DNA from: Agapetus fuscipes
Lineage: Eukaryota > Arthropoda > Insecta > Trichoptera > Glossosomatidae
Assembly (NCBI GenBank): GCA_951799405.1
Contig: OX637332.1
Location: 3,477,001-3,541,000 of the forward strand
Direction of reading: 5' to 3'
DNA: 64,000 nucleotides
Positions 9,640 through 20,200 of the stretch are shown in pieces. The notes under the pieces were generated by a model. It was given only the letters and a program-made list of their open reading frames with translations, did not search any database and was not told the origin of the DNA. A program made the translations under genes and the position numbers. The first letter of the stretch is position 1, and every line of letters begins with the position of its first letter.

Positions 9640-10060
9640 TCAATCCAATCGCTGTCTATGGTATGGAGGGATGGACTCTCACACAGGCACTGGAGAGACG
9701 AATTGAAGCATTCGAGATGTGTCTATACCGAAAAATGCTTCGGATCTCTTGGCGTGATGGCAAGGCCGTACTAGAGAGATAGTATGGCCTTGGCGTGATA
9801 GAGTCACCAATGAAGAAGTCCTTTAACGAATGCGCACTACAAAGGAGCTCCTGCCTACCATTAAGCAGAGAAAGCTAATGTACTTCGGTTGCATTATGAG
9901 AAATGAGAAGTACCAATTCTCCTTCATCTTATCATTCAGGGTAAGATTGAGGGGAGAAGATCTCAGGGACGCCGAAGGACATCGTGGCTGAAAAACCTGC
10001 GATAGTGGTTTGGCAGAAGTACCAAGTCCCTGAGATCGTTAACCACAAGACTACCGACGG
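9640..10060 (+). pseudogene. RTE-like non-LTR ORF2 C-terminal fragment
   Basis: It reads VYGMEGWTLTQALERRIEAF, EMCLYRKMLRISWRDG, then (after a small local duplication of TGGCCTTGGCGTGATAGAG) VTNEEVL, TTKELLPTIKQRKLMYFGCI and MRNEKYQ. The order of blocks is that of an RTE ORF2 C-terminus. Stops and frame changes show it is dead. It is closest to 1536-1785. Confidence 0.7.
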
Positions 10061-10449
10061 GTCAAATATTTATCCATATATTTAATTATTTTCAGAAAAA
10101 TACTTTGGTTTGCTGTCTTTGGTTCTATACACCTTTGTTAGAGGTAGGAAATCTTTTAAAAATTAAAGTCCTACTCGTATGTATAGGTACTTGTCTTCAG
10201 AAATGAATATATTGTTGTAGATAAAATTTTGATAAATATCCCAATTTATAATCCTTTTTTTTTACTTACACAAAGTCAAACGCATAAAATCAAGTGAAGC
10301 TATTTCCTCGTACCCCAAGGTCTTTGAAGGTAACGCACAAAGTGCTAAAGGTTTTTAGGCGTGGGCGTTGAATATTTATTATTGAAAAAAGTCGTGATTC
10401 CATCGCATAGTTTATTATCTGATACGGGCGTTGTATTATATAACGTCCT

Positions 10450-11103
10450 CCCAGTGCTTGTTTGGCTTATGTACCATTTGAGTCAAAGATGACCCTTCAA
10501 TGACATTGTCTTAAGAATCACATTCTAGGCAATCTGATACTAAAACACGATACTGTAGAGTTGTTTGAAATCATTTTAAAATCAATTTCCGGTTTTTATA
10601 AGACACATTTGTCCAGTACAAACATTGTCGTTATCGACGGTTAAAAGGAAGCGACGTTTTGGTCAAAAGTGAGCTATAAATGCAATCCTACTTAAAATTT
10701 TCCGCTCTTTCTAATGCGCTGGCTCCCATAGCTCTACGATGATGTTTGTGTTTATACCCAAGCAAACAACTGCGTTTTCAAAGTATGGGTTTGGTATAAC
10801 TGACAATATTTTGGCCTTTTTTTATCCTAAAGGCGCTTGTGACATAAAAAAATCGTACAACCACATTAATACGAATGTCAATAAATGCCATTACTTTTTT
10901 TTAATAATATTAGAGCTGTTTTGATTTTAACGATATGATAAAAAAAAAGTTATGCCATTTTTCTGCAATCTCAAACTTTAAACTGCTCTCCTGTTTTAGT
11001 TTATATCGCTTATGCCCTACTGCCTTTTAACCGTCGCGTCGATACAAACATTGCTCATGTGAAATTACCACTTATGGACATAAGACAAACAAGCACTAGA
11101 GTG
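10450..11103. mobile_element. TIR element, ~655 bp, non-autonomous
   Basis: The ends are imperfect inverted repeats: CAGTGCTTGTTTGGCTTATG at the left and CATAAGACAAACAAGCACTA at the right. A second inverted pair lies inside (GACGGTTAAAAGGAAGCGAC near 10640 and CCTTTTAACCGTCGCGTC near 11025). It has no transposase. A related half-copy lies at 22650-22880 on the other strand and part of the right end repeats at 11170-11235. TSD and superfamily were not resolved. Confidence 0.55.
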
Positions 11104-11431
11104 ACATGTAGATAGTTGATGTTAAAGAGTGACCAAATGCCGATGGAAGACAAATACCAGGATACATATTAGCATTGCTCATATGAAATTACCTCTGATG
11201 GATATAAGACAAATAAGCACTAAGGGGACGATTAGTCAAATTCTATAAGGCGAAAAACAAAGATTTATTGTTTATCGAAAATTGTTGATAATATCACGAC
11301 GTCTACGCTTACATAATAATTAATTACAATTAAAAAAAAAACTATTTTTTTATAAATATTTTTTACATTTTAAATTTATTATTTCACTTATGTTGTTTGT
11401 TTTCTATAGTTCGATGAAATTATTTTTTTGT

Positions 11432-11833
11432 GTTCCTTGATTTATAGGTTTGTATGAGGCTGACCACCCATACTGTAAAAAAATATTCACTATGCCAATG
11501 TCATCCCTGTTTCAGGGAAGTTCAGCAAGAGTTGCAGGGTTCATGTTCATGTTCATGTTCATGTGCGATTGCGTTTTTATGTTGTAAGTACACATGTTGC
11601 ATGTGTAAGCGCGAACTTATACGTGTCTGCTTATAGGAATGCATTTAGTATGTATCTTAAATGTAATATACCTTTGCAATTAAGATTACAGATAGGTTCA
11701 TGAGCGATAGCGTTTTCATGTTGTAAGTCCAAATGTGGCATGTGTAAGCGCGAACTACTACGTGTCTGCTTATGGGAATGCATTAAGTATGAATCTTAAA
11801 TGTAATATACCTTGCAATTAAGATTACAGATAG
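11432..11833 (+). repeat. R3 copy with a tandemly repeated 3' half
   Basis: R3 runs 11432-11694, then its second half (from TTCATG.GCGAT.GCGTTTT.ATGTTGTAAG to AATTAAGATTACAGATAGG) is repeated at about 11695-11833. A short TTCATG triplet repeat lies at 11541-11560. Confidence 0.7.
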
Positions 11834-11847
11834 GTTATAATAAAAGT

Positions 11848-12316
11848 CATAATAAAAGAAGAGCTTGTATGAAAAAGGTTATGACTCTGGATGAAATGAA
11901 AGAAGTATGCAAGGACAGGAAGAAGTGGCGGCTAATCTGCAATGCTGATTTGTAATGTTAGTTTATTAGTTTGCTACATTTTTTTGCATAAGAATTTTTT
12001 GACTTTTTTGTATTGATTTATTTTTAAGGTTTTTTTTTTTTTTTTTACACTTAAATGTTATTTATTACTCGTATTCCTTGACTTATACGTTGGTATGAGG
12101 CTGACCACACATACTGTAAAAAATGGTTCACTTTGCCAATGTCACCCCTGTTTCAGGGAATGTCGGCAAGAGTTGCAGGGCTTATGTGCATTTGAGGTTT
12201 GGATTTTATTTGTAAGTACACAATCAGCATTTGTAAGCGCGAACTACACGTGTTTGTTTGTGGGCATACATCTGAGAGCTTTGAATGAATATATCCTTGC
12301 AACTTAGATTATAGAT
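11848..12316 (+). repeat. LINE 3' end plus R3
   Basis: The first ~100 bases encode RRACMKKVMTLDEMKEVCKD-like residues and RKKWRLICN, nearly identical to 37370-37469. The 3'UTR has a long T run, and R3 spans about 12069-12316. Confidence 0.8.
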
Positions 12317-12369
12317 TATTATTATTTTTATAGTTAGGTAGGCCTCCTTATCAATGAAAATAATTAGGT

Positions 12370-12792
12370 CAGTCGAAATTCAATCACATTATTCGTCTTC
12401 TCCAGAAGCTTCACTGGCTCCGTGTCACGGAGCGCGTCGAGCTTAAAGTTTGCTGGATGGACCACAAAGCTTTATTTGAAAAGACATTCAAATATCTCGC
12501 TGATTCAGTCAATCCCGTCGCCCTCGGCAAAAAAGCCTCACACTAAGCTCGGCAGAAACCGGAGCCAATTCACGTATTACAGAGCCGATAAGAAGAGTTA
12601 ACACAATGTTTGGAGAGCGTGCATTTGCAGTTGCTGGTCCTCTGACCTGGAACCACCTGCCTCATCATGTGAGAGAGCTAGAGGACCATGTAAAGTTCTG
12701 AAATGCACTGAAGACAAGCAAATTTCTGGCATCATTTGCACAAGCGCCGTTGGAGTGACTACATCACGAAACGGCGCTAAAAAGAAATCACC
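12370..12792 (+). pseudogene. CR1/L2-like LINE ORF2 C-terminal fragment
   Basis: It reads LLQKLHWLRVTERVELKVCW and continues MDHKALFE..KYLADSVNPV. Past frame changes it has TMFGERAFAVAGPLTWN-like residues and LPHHVRE, and ends with GAAACGGCGCTAAAAAG. This is the same domain as 23290-23694 but more decayed. Confidence 0.7.
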
Positions 12793-12805
12793 AACTCACT
12801 ATTTG

Positions 12806-13005
12806 ATCGGTGTTATGGCCGAGGGGATCAAGTCACTATTGGAGTAGCGTATTTGTAACAGAATAACTAATTCGAGTCACGTCTGGCCCATTTGACCAAA
12901 ATTTCGACCCTGGTTCAACAGATGCCGTTGCATGCACACAAGCTTCTGCTTTCCCATGAATACAACTGGCCAGGCAATGAATTCCTCTTCACAAATCTAT
13001 TTATA
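12806..13005 (+). repeat. SINE-C copy (tRNA Leu/Ser-like head)
   Basis: The head GGTGTTATGGCCGAGGGGATC resembles the 5' part of tRNA-Leu/Ser. It is followed by a decayed B-box and a body (CATTTGACCAAAATTTCGAC, CCTGGTTCAACAGATG, TGGCCAGGCA, TTCCTCTTCACAAATCTAT). Two more copies lie at 13407-13690 and 61900-62100 (minus). Confidence 0.6.
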
Positions 13006-13063
13006 TACAAAAAAATCATCATCATCTAAGATTGAAAAAAAATCGTCGGACTACCGAACGCAA

Positions 13064-13382
13064 CTAAGCTACGCATATAGTGTAACTTCTTGCCGCGTTA
13101 TCCCGAAAGGGTTTCACATGTGGCGAGTGGATCCTATTTATTTTTATAGGTAAGAGGGCCGGCGGTACGCCAACCACTTCAGTTGAAGTGAGGGTTTCCC
13201 AGCTCCCGAGGGGGCTGGTACTCATTTTTTGTGAAGGCTGAGTAAAATTTGCCGGTATTTTATTTTGGGGTTTGAAATAAACACCGAAACGAGAAATCAT
13301 TTCTGACCCTCTCCTCGATGGGATTCAAACCCGAGCTCTCGGCATGGAATGCAAGCACTCTACCACTAAGCCATTGATCGGA
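13064..13382 (-). repeat. SINE-B, long subtype
   Basis: The minus strand carries a tRNA-like head and GGGTTTGAATCCCATCGAGG, then the segment with GAAATGATTTCTCGTTTCGG and CAAAATAAAATACCGGCAAA that the dimeric SINE-B lacks. The shared 3' body ends in ACACTATATGCGTAGCTTAG. Confidence 0.7.
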
Positions 13383-13406
13383 CAACATAAGATTGAAACA
13401 ATATAA

Positions 13407-13690
13407 GATTGTCGGTTTTATGGCCGAGGAGGCCAAGTGGGCTGATCTTTGTATGTGTTTGGAATAGAACAACGTTGGTTCGACTCCCGCTTGGGTCATT
13501 TGACCATAACTTTGACCCTGGTTCGACAGATGTTATTGGGTAAATATTAATAAATAATTTATGAAAATAAACAATAATGAATTATTACTTTATGATATTA
13601 ATACCTGTTTCTGGCCAGGCAGAATAGGTTGGTAAATTGCATTCCTCTTCACAAATCTATCTAAAAATAATAATCGTCGGACTACCGATC
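13407..13690 (+). repeat. SINE-C copy with an internal insertion
   Basis: It begins GGTTTTATGGCCGAGGAGGC, has a clear B-box GGTTCGACTCC and the body CATTTGACCATAACTTTGAC. An AT-rich ~70-bp insertion at about 13540-13610 precedes TGGCCAGGCAG and TTCCTCTTCACAAATCTAT. It ends with AATCGTCGGACTACCG, as in the 12806 copy. Confidence 0.6.
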
Positions 13691-13756
13691 ACGTCGGATT
13701 TCCAAGTTGAGGATTATCGAGGGACAGCTGTAGTTGTTTACGTGCTTATTAAATAA

Positions 13757-14160
13757 TCAAATGGCGGCTGATCTGCAATGTTGATTCGTAATGTTGGTTA
13801 ATTAATTTGCTACATTTTTGTAACGGAAATTATTGACTTTTTTTTGTATAGATTTATTATTAAGGTTTTGTTCTTTTTTTATACTTAAATGTTATTTATT
13901 ATTTGTATTCCTTGACTTATAGGTTGCTATGAGGCTGACCACCCATACTGTAAAAAATGGTTCACTTTGCCAATGTCGCCCCTGTGTCAGGGAAGGTCGG
14001 CAAAAGTTGTAGGGCTTGTGTTCATTTGAGGTTTGGATTTTATTTGCAAGTAGTACACATTCAGCATTTGTAAGCGCGAACTACACGTGTTTGTTTGTGG
14101 GCATGCATTTGAGAGAGCTTTAAATGAATATATCCTTGCAACTTAGATTGTAGGTTATAA
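13757..14160 (+). repeat. LINE 3' end plus R3, upstream of the EGF gene
   Basis: It starts ATCAAATGGCGGCTGATCTG (end of the LINE ORF), has an AT-rich 3'UTR and R3 from about 13908, and ends TTGCAACTTAGATTGTAGGT. Its end lies about 70 bases before the coding start of the EGF gene. Confidence 0.75.
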
Positions 14161-14229
14161 ATACTCTGTTATCCATTGTGTAGGTCTTTTAATTGTTGAC
14201 GAGTCCTCACAGATTGCTTGTTCTTGCAG

Positions 14230-14296
14230 ATGACCCTGACTGGAGCCGCGGTGTGGGCGGTGTGCCTGCTGGCGCTGTGGGAGCCCACAGCGGAAG
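14230..14296 (+). CDS. EGF gene exon 1: signal peptide
   Basis: It follows TTGTTCTTGCAG and encodes MTLTGAAVWAVCLLALWEPT plus AE. The donor is G|GTGAGC and the exon ends in phase 1. The next in-frame ATG is in exon 2, so this ATG is the natural start. Confidence 0.8.
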
Positions 14297-17200
14297 GTGA
14301 GCCACATCACAACCACACCTCAACAATCGGATGCCTTACCCAGCGAACACCTCTCTTAAACACGGGCGTGCATCCCATACAGGCACTTGCGCCTAGTAGT
14401 CTTGTCTTGTCTTGTATCCTGCCGCCATTCCTTTAGGAGTGGCGAAATCCTGCCAAAATCCTTAGTAGGAGAAATCCTGTGTGGGAGACTCACTAGATTC
14501 TAGAGACTCTAGGGGTCAATACTCAAGCAAGACCCAGTTGCTGTAAGGCTGGATGGACCTTTGGTGATCGGTCATTGGTAAAGGTTTATGATTTTTTCAA
14601 CCCAGCGAAGAGCAAATTTGAAAATAGGAATGGTATATTTTTTGTGCTCCGCCGGGATTCGAACCCACAACCTTCCCATTCAGAGTCCGCAGTGTTAAAC
14701 TTACCACTGAGCTACGGACCGGTCAAACTTGACTCTGTCCTTGCATACTTAGGTTGGCGATATATGGTAAAAAAAACATTTAAGCTTGATATTTAGATTT
14801 GGATCGTAGTCTACATAGTGTTAACACCAATGACTCGTAAATGGAAGGTTGTGGCTTTGAATCCCGGCGGAGCACAAAAAAGTGCATATACCAACACTCA
14901 AAATCAAGACATCCAAAACTCAATTGCAACTTAATTAATTCAACTTAAAAACAAATAAAATATGTTGAATTTGGAAACAGGGAAAAATCTTTATTTTACG
15001 AATGCAGTACTAGTAGTTATTAGACGTTTTAATTGGCATAGAAAATCTGTTTCACCTCATAAACGATTTACATCGCAAGCAGTTTCTTTCTTGAATACTG
15101 AGGTGTCACTTTATCATGAATGTCAAGTTTCTGAAGCAAGGTCATACTGAATGTTCACAGATGTAGGATGGATGACGTAAAATTAGCATATTGATATTTT
15201 GTAGATACCTTATGCCATTTGTCACTTCAACTAGGTAAATGCCATAACATCATTTGGAATAAAAACAAACAACCAAAAATTATTTCCAAACTTTTATTTA
15301 AATTAGTCAAGTAGCCTTAAACCATACAAGGATAATCCGAATATTACCTCATTTATATTCTATAGACTTTAAAGTGCATCGTCAGTGCATATATTCAATA
15401 GACTAACATCATACATGCATATTTATAAAACTACATATTTAAATAAATTAAATAGATGGACTGTTACGTCCTTTCCTGGATTCTTTTTAATTAAAATGCC
15501 AGAATTTATTTTTCACAATTTATTTTTTACAATGTACAATTTATTTCACACTTGAGAATCACTGGTGTATGTGTTATCTCGTAAAGGGCTTTATTGCAAC
15601 TCTTCTCTGTCCCACCATTCTGACCCCTTATATACTAGGACGGAGAGATCATTCTCACAAGTTCTGGACTATTCCATCACCAGAATATTTACGCACACTA
15701 CCAGGGCCTACTAGATGATTCTATACTACGTGCATTGGTGTGTGTAGTCATTTTGATGTACCTGTGTGTGTACGAGCGCCTGTACTCGTTCGCAACAATA
15801 CGATTGTACGAACAGTCAATGGAAAATCTCAGTACTCTCGACGTTTTGTTGTCGACGAAGCCAACGTCTTGAGGAGACCCCCTTTATGTACGACGACTGA
15901 GAATAAACTGTTGACGATGAGGATGAAATGAGGATACACATGCATGTATGAATGTGTTTGACTTAAAAAATCTAATTAAATTGGGAATTGGATACATATC
16001 CTATAGACCGGCCCGTAGTGTAGTGGTAACGCTTCGAACTATTAAATGGAAGGCCGTGGGTTCGAATCCCGGCGGAGCACACAAAATACATCATTTGTGT
16101 TTTCAAATTTGCTCCATGATCTAATCTAAATCTAAGCTGCAAAGATATATATCATTTAAGATTCATATTAAACGTATTCCCACAAGCAGACACGTATAAA
16201 AGTTCGCGCTAACACATGCCGCATGTGGACCTACAATATAAAAATCCAATCTCAAATGAACATAAGCCCTGCAACTCATGCCGAACTTCCCTGAAACAGG
16301 GGTGACATTGGCAAAGTCAACCATTTTTTACAGTATGGGTGGTCACGCATGTTCCAGTTCCCATTGTTTCAAGAACCATCCTTATGCCATGCTATAAAAA
16401 GGGCTAAAGCTGTCTGTAGCGTTATACTTATGTCGGAACTGTTGAAAAATACTGTTACAAACAATGAGTTTGTGTGTACATGCACGTAGTTTTCTGGTGT
16501 GTAACTGGAATAGTGTCGAACAATAAAGTATGTGTGTGGAACAATCCATCATAGAAATATGTGGAATAATCTAGAACATGCAAGAATCGTCTCTTTTGTA
16601 TCTATATATTCGAACCGATATGGTACGGAGAGCCAGAGACGCTTCAAACATTGTGACGCAAAGTCGATAGAGCTAGAGAAGTACTGTGTAACTGTATATT
16701 GTGCAAAATAAATCTTGTTAAATAAATAAATCGCAGTTAAATTAAAAACAATAAAGGATCCTTGACTTATAGGTTGGTATGCGGCTGAAAACTTGTACGT
16801 GTCTGCTTGTAAGAATGCATATAATGTGAATCTTCAATGTAACATATCTTTGCAACTTAGAACAGATTAGATTAGAAGTAGAAATCATAATAATACAGTG
16901 CAAAAATAATAATAAAAATGGCACTGATTTTCTTTGAAATTCTGATCACCAGGGATGAGCTACTCCTACTATAACGCCGGTGGTTGCTCCGCCGGAACTT
17001 GCGGCCTCAACGCGCAGTGCTCCCTTGCTTCGGGCGGCAGACCCGTGTGCTCGTGCCTGCCAGGATATGGAGGAGATCCTTTGCTGCAGTGCAAGAAGGA
17101 GGAGTGCATCGGTAAGACTCTTTCTCCTATACAGCCCAAACCTCTCCCTGGTCTCTCAACAACATCTGAAGCGCTATTCTGCTGAATTCATTACGACCTT

Positions 17201-20200
17201 ACGGTGACGAGATAGCGATTTGTGTCCAAAAAGTAAGGTGAACTGTGATTTTTTTATCTATGGAGTTCTTTCGCAAGCGCTAGCAAGCTCGGACTGGGAT
17301 TGATATCCAAAGTGTAAGGAATCTGGCATTATAGCGCTTCTGTTCTCTGCTGCAGAGTAAGGTAGTTGATGGATATTACATGGAGCTACAACCAAATTGA
17401 GCATCAAGTCTTCCTGTCTTATGAAACTGTCTTCTGACTGAGAGAATAAAAAGTTGATTGACATTTCTTCTCATGTCATACTTTCTCCTACTAAATCCAA
17501 CTTTCCACCCTGGTATACTTTCCCCCGTATTCACGATCAAAACTGACACTTATTTAAGGGCAAACTAGCGCTTAGATTGGGGAAATTCATTTCAAGAACA
17601 ATACTTAAGGTAAAAGTAGCGCTCAAGCGCTCCAAAAACTAGCACTTAGTAGTTAGTAAGATCGACAGGTATATTAACCAACGCTTAAGCGCTGTCAAAA
17701 TATTCCTTCGTATTTAATTGTTATCACATTTTTTGTTTGATTGTGAATTTACATGAAAAAATGAATTCTTACAATGAAGATGATTTTTACAAGTGTATTA
17801 ACATTGTTTTGACGAGTATATTTACATTGTTTGACCATCAGAATTGGGTTTGTTCTCCGGTATGGTCTAGGACCATACTGCAATGACAGATGAACTGTCA
17901 AAATATTCCGTCGCGTTTCGTCAGCAAAGTTTTTGTTTGGTTGTGAATTATTTACATAAAATAATGAATTCTTACGATAAAGACGATTTTAACAAGAATA
18001 AAAACATTGGTTTGACCAAAAATAGTGTCCCAAGAAAATATATCAGAGACTGTAAAGACCCATTTACGTATTACGACGAGGAAGAATTTAGAAGGCGTTT
18101 TAGATTGAAAAAATGCGTCGTTCTGTATACAATCTTTTCGTAGCTCATTGAGGGTTTAACAAAGCCAACAATTTCTTCGATTGTCAAGTTTTATGCACAG
18201 CTCAAAATATGACATTTACATTTCTTCGATTTGTCAAGTTCAACAGCTCAAATGTCATTAAAATTTGAAAGAAGCGGCAATGATAAGAATGAAGTGCGCC
18301 GATATTGGTCGGAAGTTATTGACCAATTACAGAGCTGGGGTTTTTCGAGAGCCAATGACTGGCCGTACATCTCCACTAAGTTGGGCACTAGGCTGATTAA
18401 TGCTTGAGTATTCTTTGTGAAACAAAACGCTCCAGAATGTCGACCCTTGAGTTAGTGTAGCGCTTGAGTTAGGTACTTAAGTCAGTTTTGATCGTGAATA
18501 CAGGGGTCAATTCCTCCTGTTCTCTGCTGCAGTGTGATTAAGTTGATAGACTTTACAATGGTGCTTCAACCAAACTGAGCCTCAATTCCGCCTGTCTTAT
18601 GAAACTGTTTTCTGACGTACCATAAGAAGCTGTATGAAATTTTTTCTCTTCTCATACAATACTTACTCCTACTAAATCCAACTTTTCACCTTGGTCCACT
18701 TGATCTCTCGACTCCTCCTGTTCTGTGCTACTGTGTGATTAAGTTGACACACTTTGTAACCTTTCATTATTAAATGTTTTTTTTTAATAAAAAAAACTTA
18801 GTATATGATTACGGGTCTACGTAATATTTTGTACCTAAAGATGAAAACGTTGTTATCGAAACCGGTCGTACGTTATTAAATTTTACTCGCCCCGTAACCA
18901 TGTTCTAAGTATTTTTGATTTTTAACACATCGCACGCTTAATAATAAAGAGAAATAACTAAAAAAATAAGAATGTTGGAAAATCACGTTTGAAGTTCAGA
19001 CAACCAGTACAACTTGTATGGGATGAAAAAGGAGTCCGATGTTTTATCTCGGTCATATTCGTCCAAATTGAACGGCTTTGTCGCGTTCTACCTATTCTTC
19101 TCGCATTGTGCTTGCATTTTATTACAAAATCTCGATTTTCCCAATTTTTGAGTTATTGCTCTTTATTAAACATGCGACATATTTAAATGTGATGTTTCTA
19201 ACAGTAATTTTGAGATAATCTGATTTTATTCAGTGAAATTGTTTAAAAAATGCATTTTTTTCTAGATCATTCTGATTGCCGCGATCACTTGGCGTGTCGT
19301 AACAACAAGTGCGTCAGCCCCTGCGACCTCTCATGCGGGAGCAACGCTAACTGTGACGTAAGTAGGCCGACAACATCCTTCACATGGTGACGACGATGAT
19401 GAAGATGATGTCTTCGAATGTAGAAAACTTTAGATGAAGGCTTTGGTTAGGTTTTCAAGTATGCGAGGAGAAAAGGAAGGAAGAGGCTATGGTTAGTACC
19501 CCTACGATCGACAGACTTACGATTAGGTATACATAGTTACGTCTAATAACATTTTTTGAAAATTCTCAGCGGAAACTTTACGTAGTACTCCATTCAAAAA
19601 GATTTAAATATTAGAAAGAACCACTGTTTCTTTACTGATATTTTGTTTATCTGAAAATGACCAAGAGCCGGTCAATTTCACTGTTTGTTTTCTTAAAAAA
19701 TAAACAAAATAAAGATTAGTTTGATCAAACATTTTTTCTTGTCTCATTATACTACATGCGCTAATACGTTCATAATTATTCTTTAAACATGATTATATCC
19801 TTCGAAAATAACACATGTATTAAGTAAGTTTTAGGACTGCTGACAGATTTTTTGTTTTCTAGATGGTTTGGGCTACTCAAAAGAATAAATAATAAGCGAC
19901 AGACCAAAACAGTGTACAAAAAATAAATGTAAAAGGTAAGATTGAAAGGAAAAGGCCATGGGAAAAAGGATTAAACTGTAAAGATCAAATAAGCGAGATT
20001 GCAAATGATTGGAACCTGCAGAGTGAAAACAAAAAAGAGTATGCATTAGGAGAGTGACGAATAGCGAAGAGATGAAATAAGTGTGAAAGAATAAAACAAA
20101 GTGGAGGTATAAGAAATCATTTGCGTAATGAAAGGATACAAGTGCAAGTTATTATTTTTTCAGGTGAGAAACCACATTCCAGTTTGTAGTTGTCCCGCCC

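Larger units (their letters stand above)
17330..18760. repeat. Tandem ~190-bp intronic repeat interrupted by a Harbinger element
   Basis: Unit 1 (about 17333-17521) and unit 2 (about 18512-18705) share CTGTTCTCTGCTGCAG, GTCTTATGAAACTGT.TTCTGAC and CTCCTACTAAATCCAACTTT. A partial third unit is at 18712-18765. The element at 17522-18506 sits between units 1 and 2. Confidence 0.65.

Noticed and set aside
12095..12307. Open frames of 60-75 codons inside R3 copies (MRLTTHTVKN..., FANVTPVSGK...)
   Set aside because: They recur with every R3 copy in both strands, differ by frameshifts between copies and overlap each other. They are by-products of a repeat, not genes.
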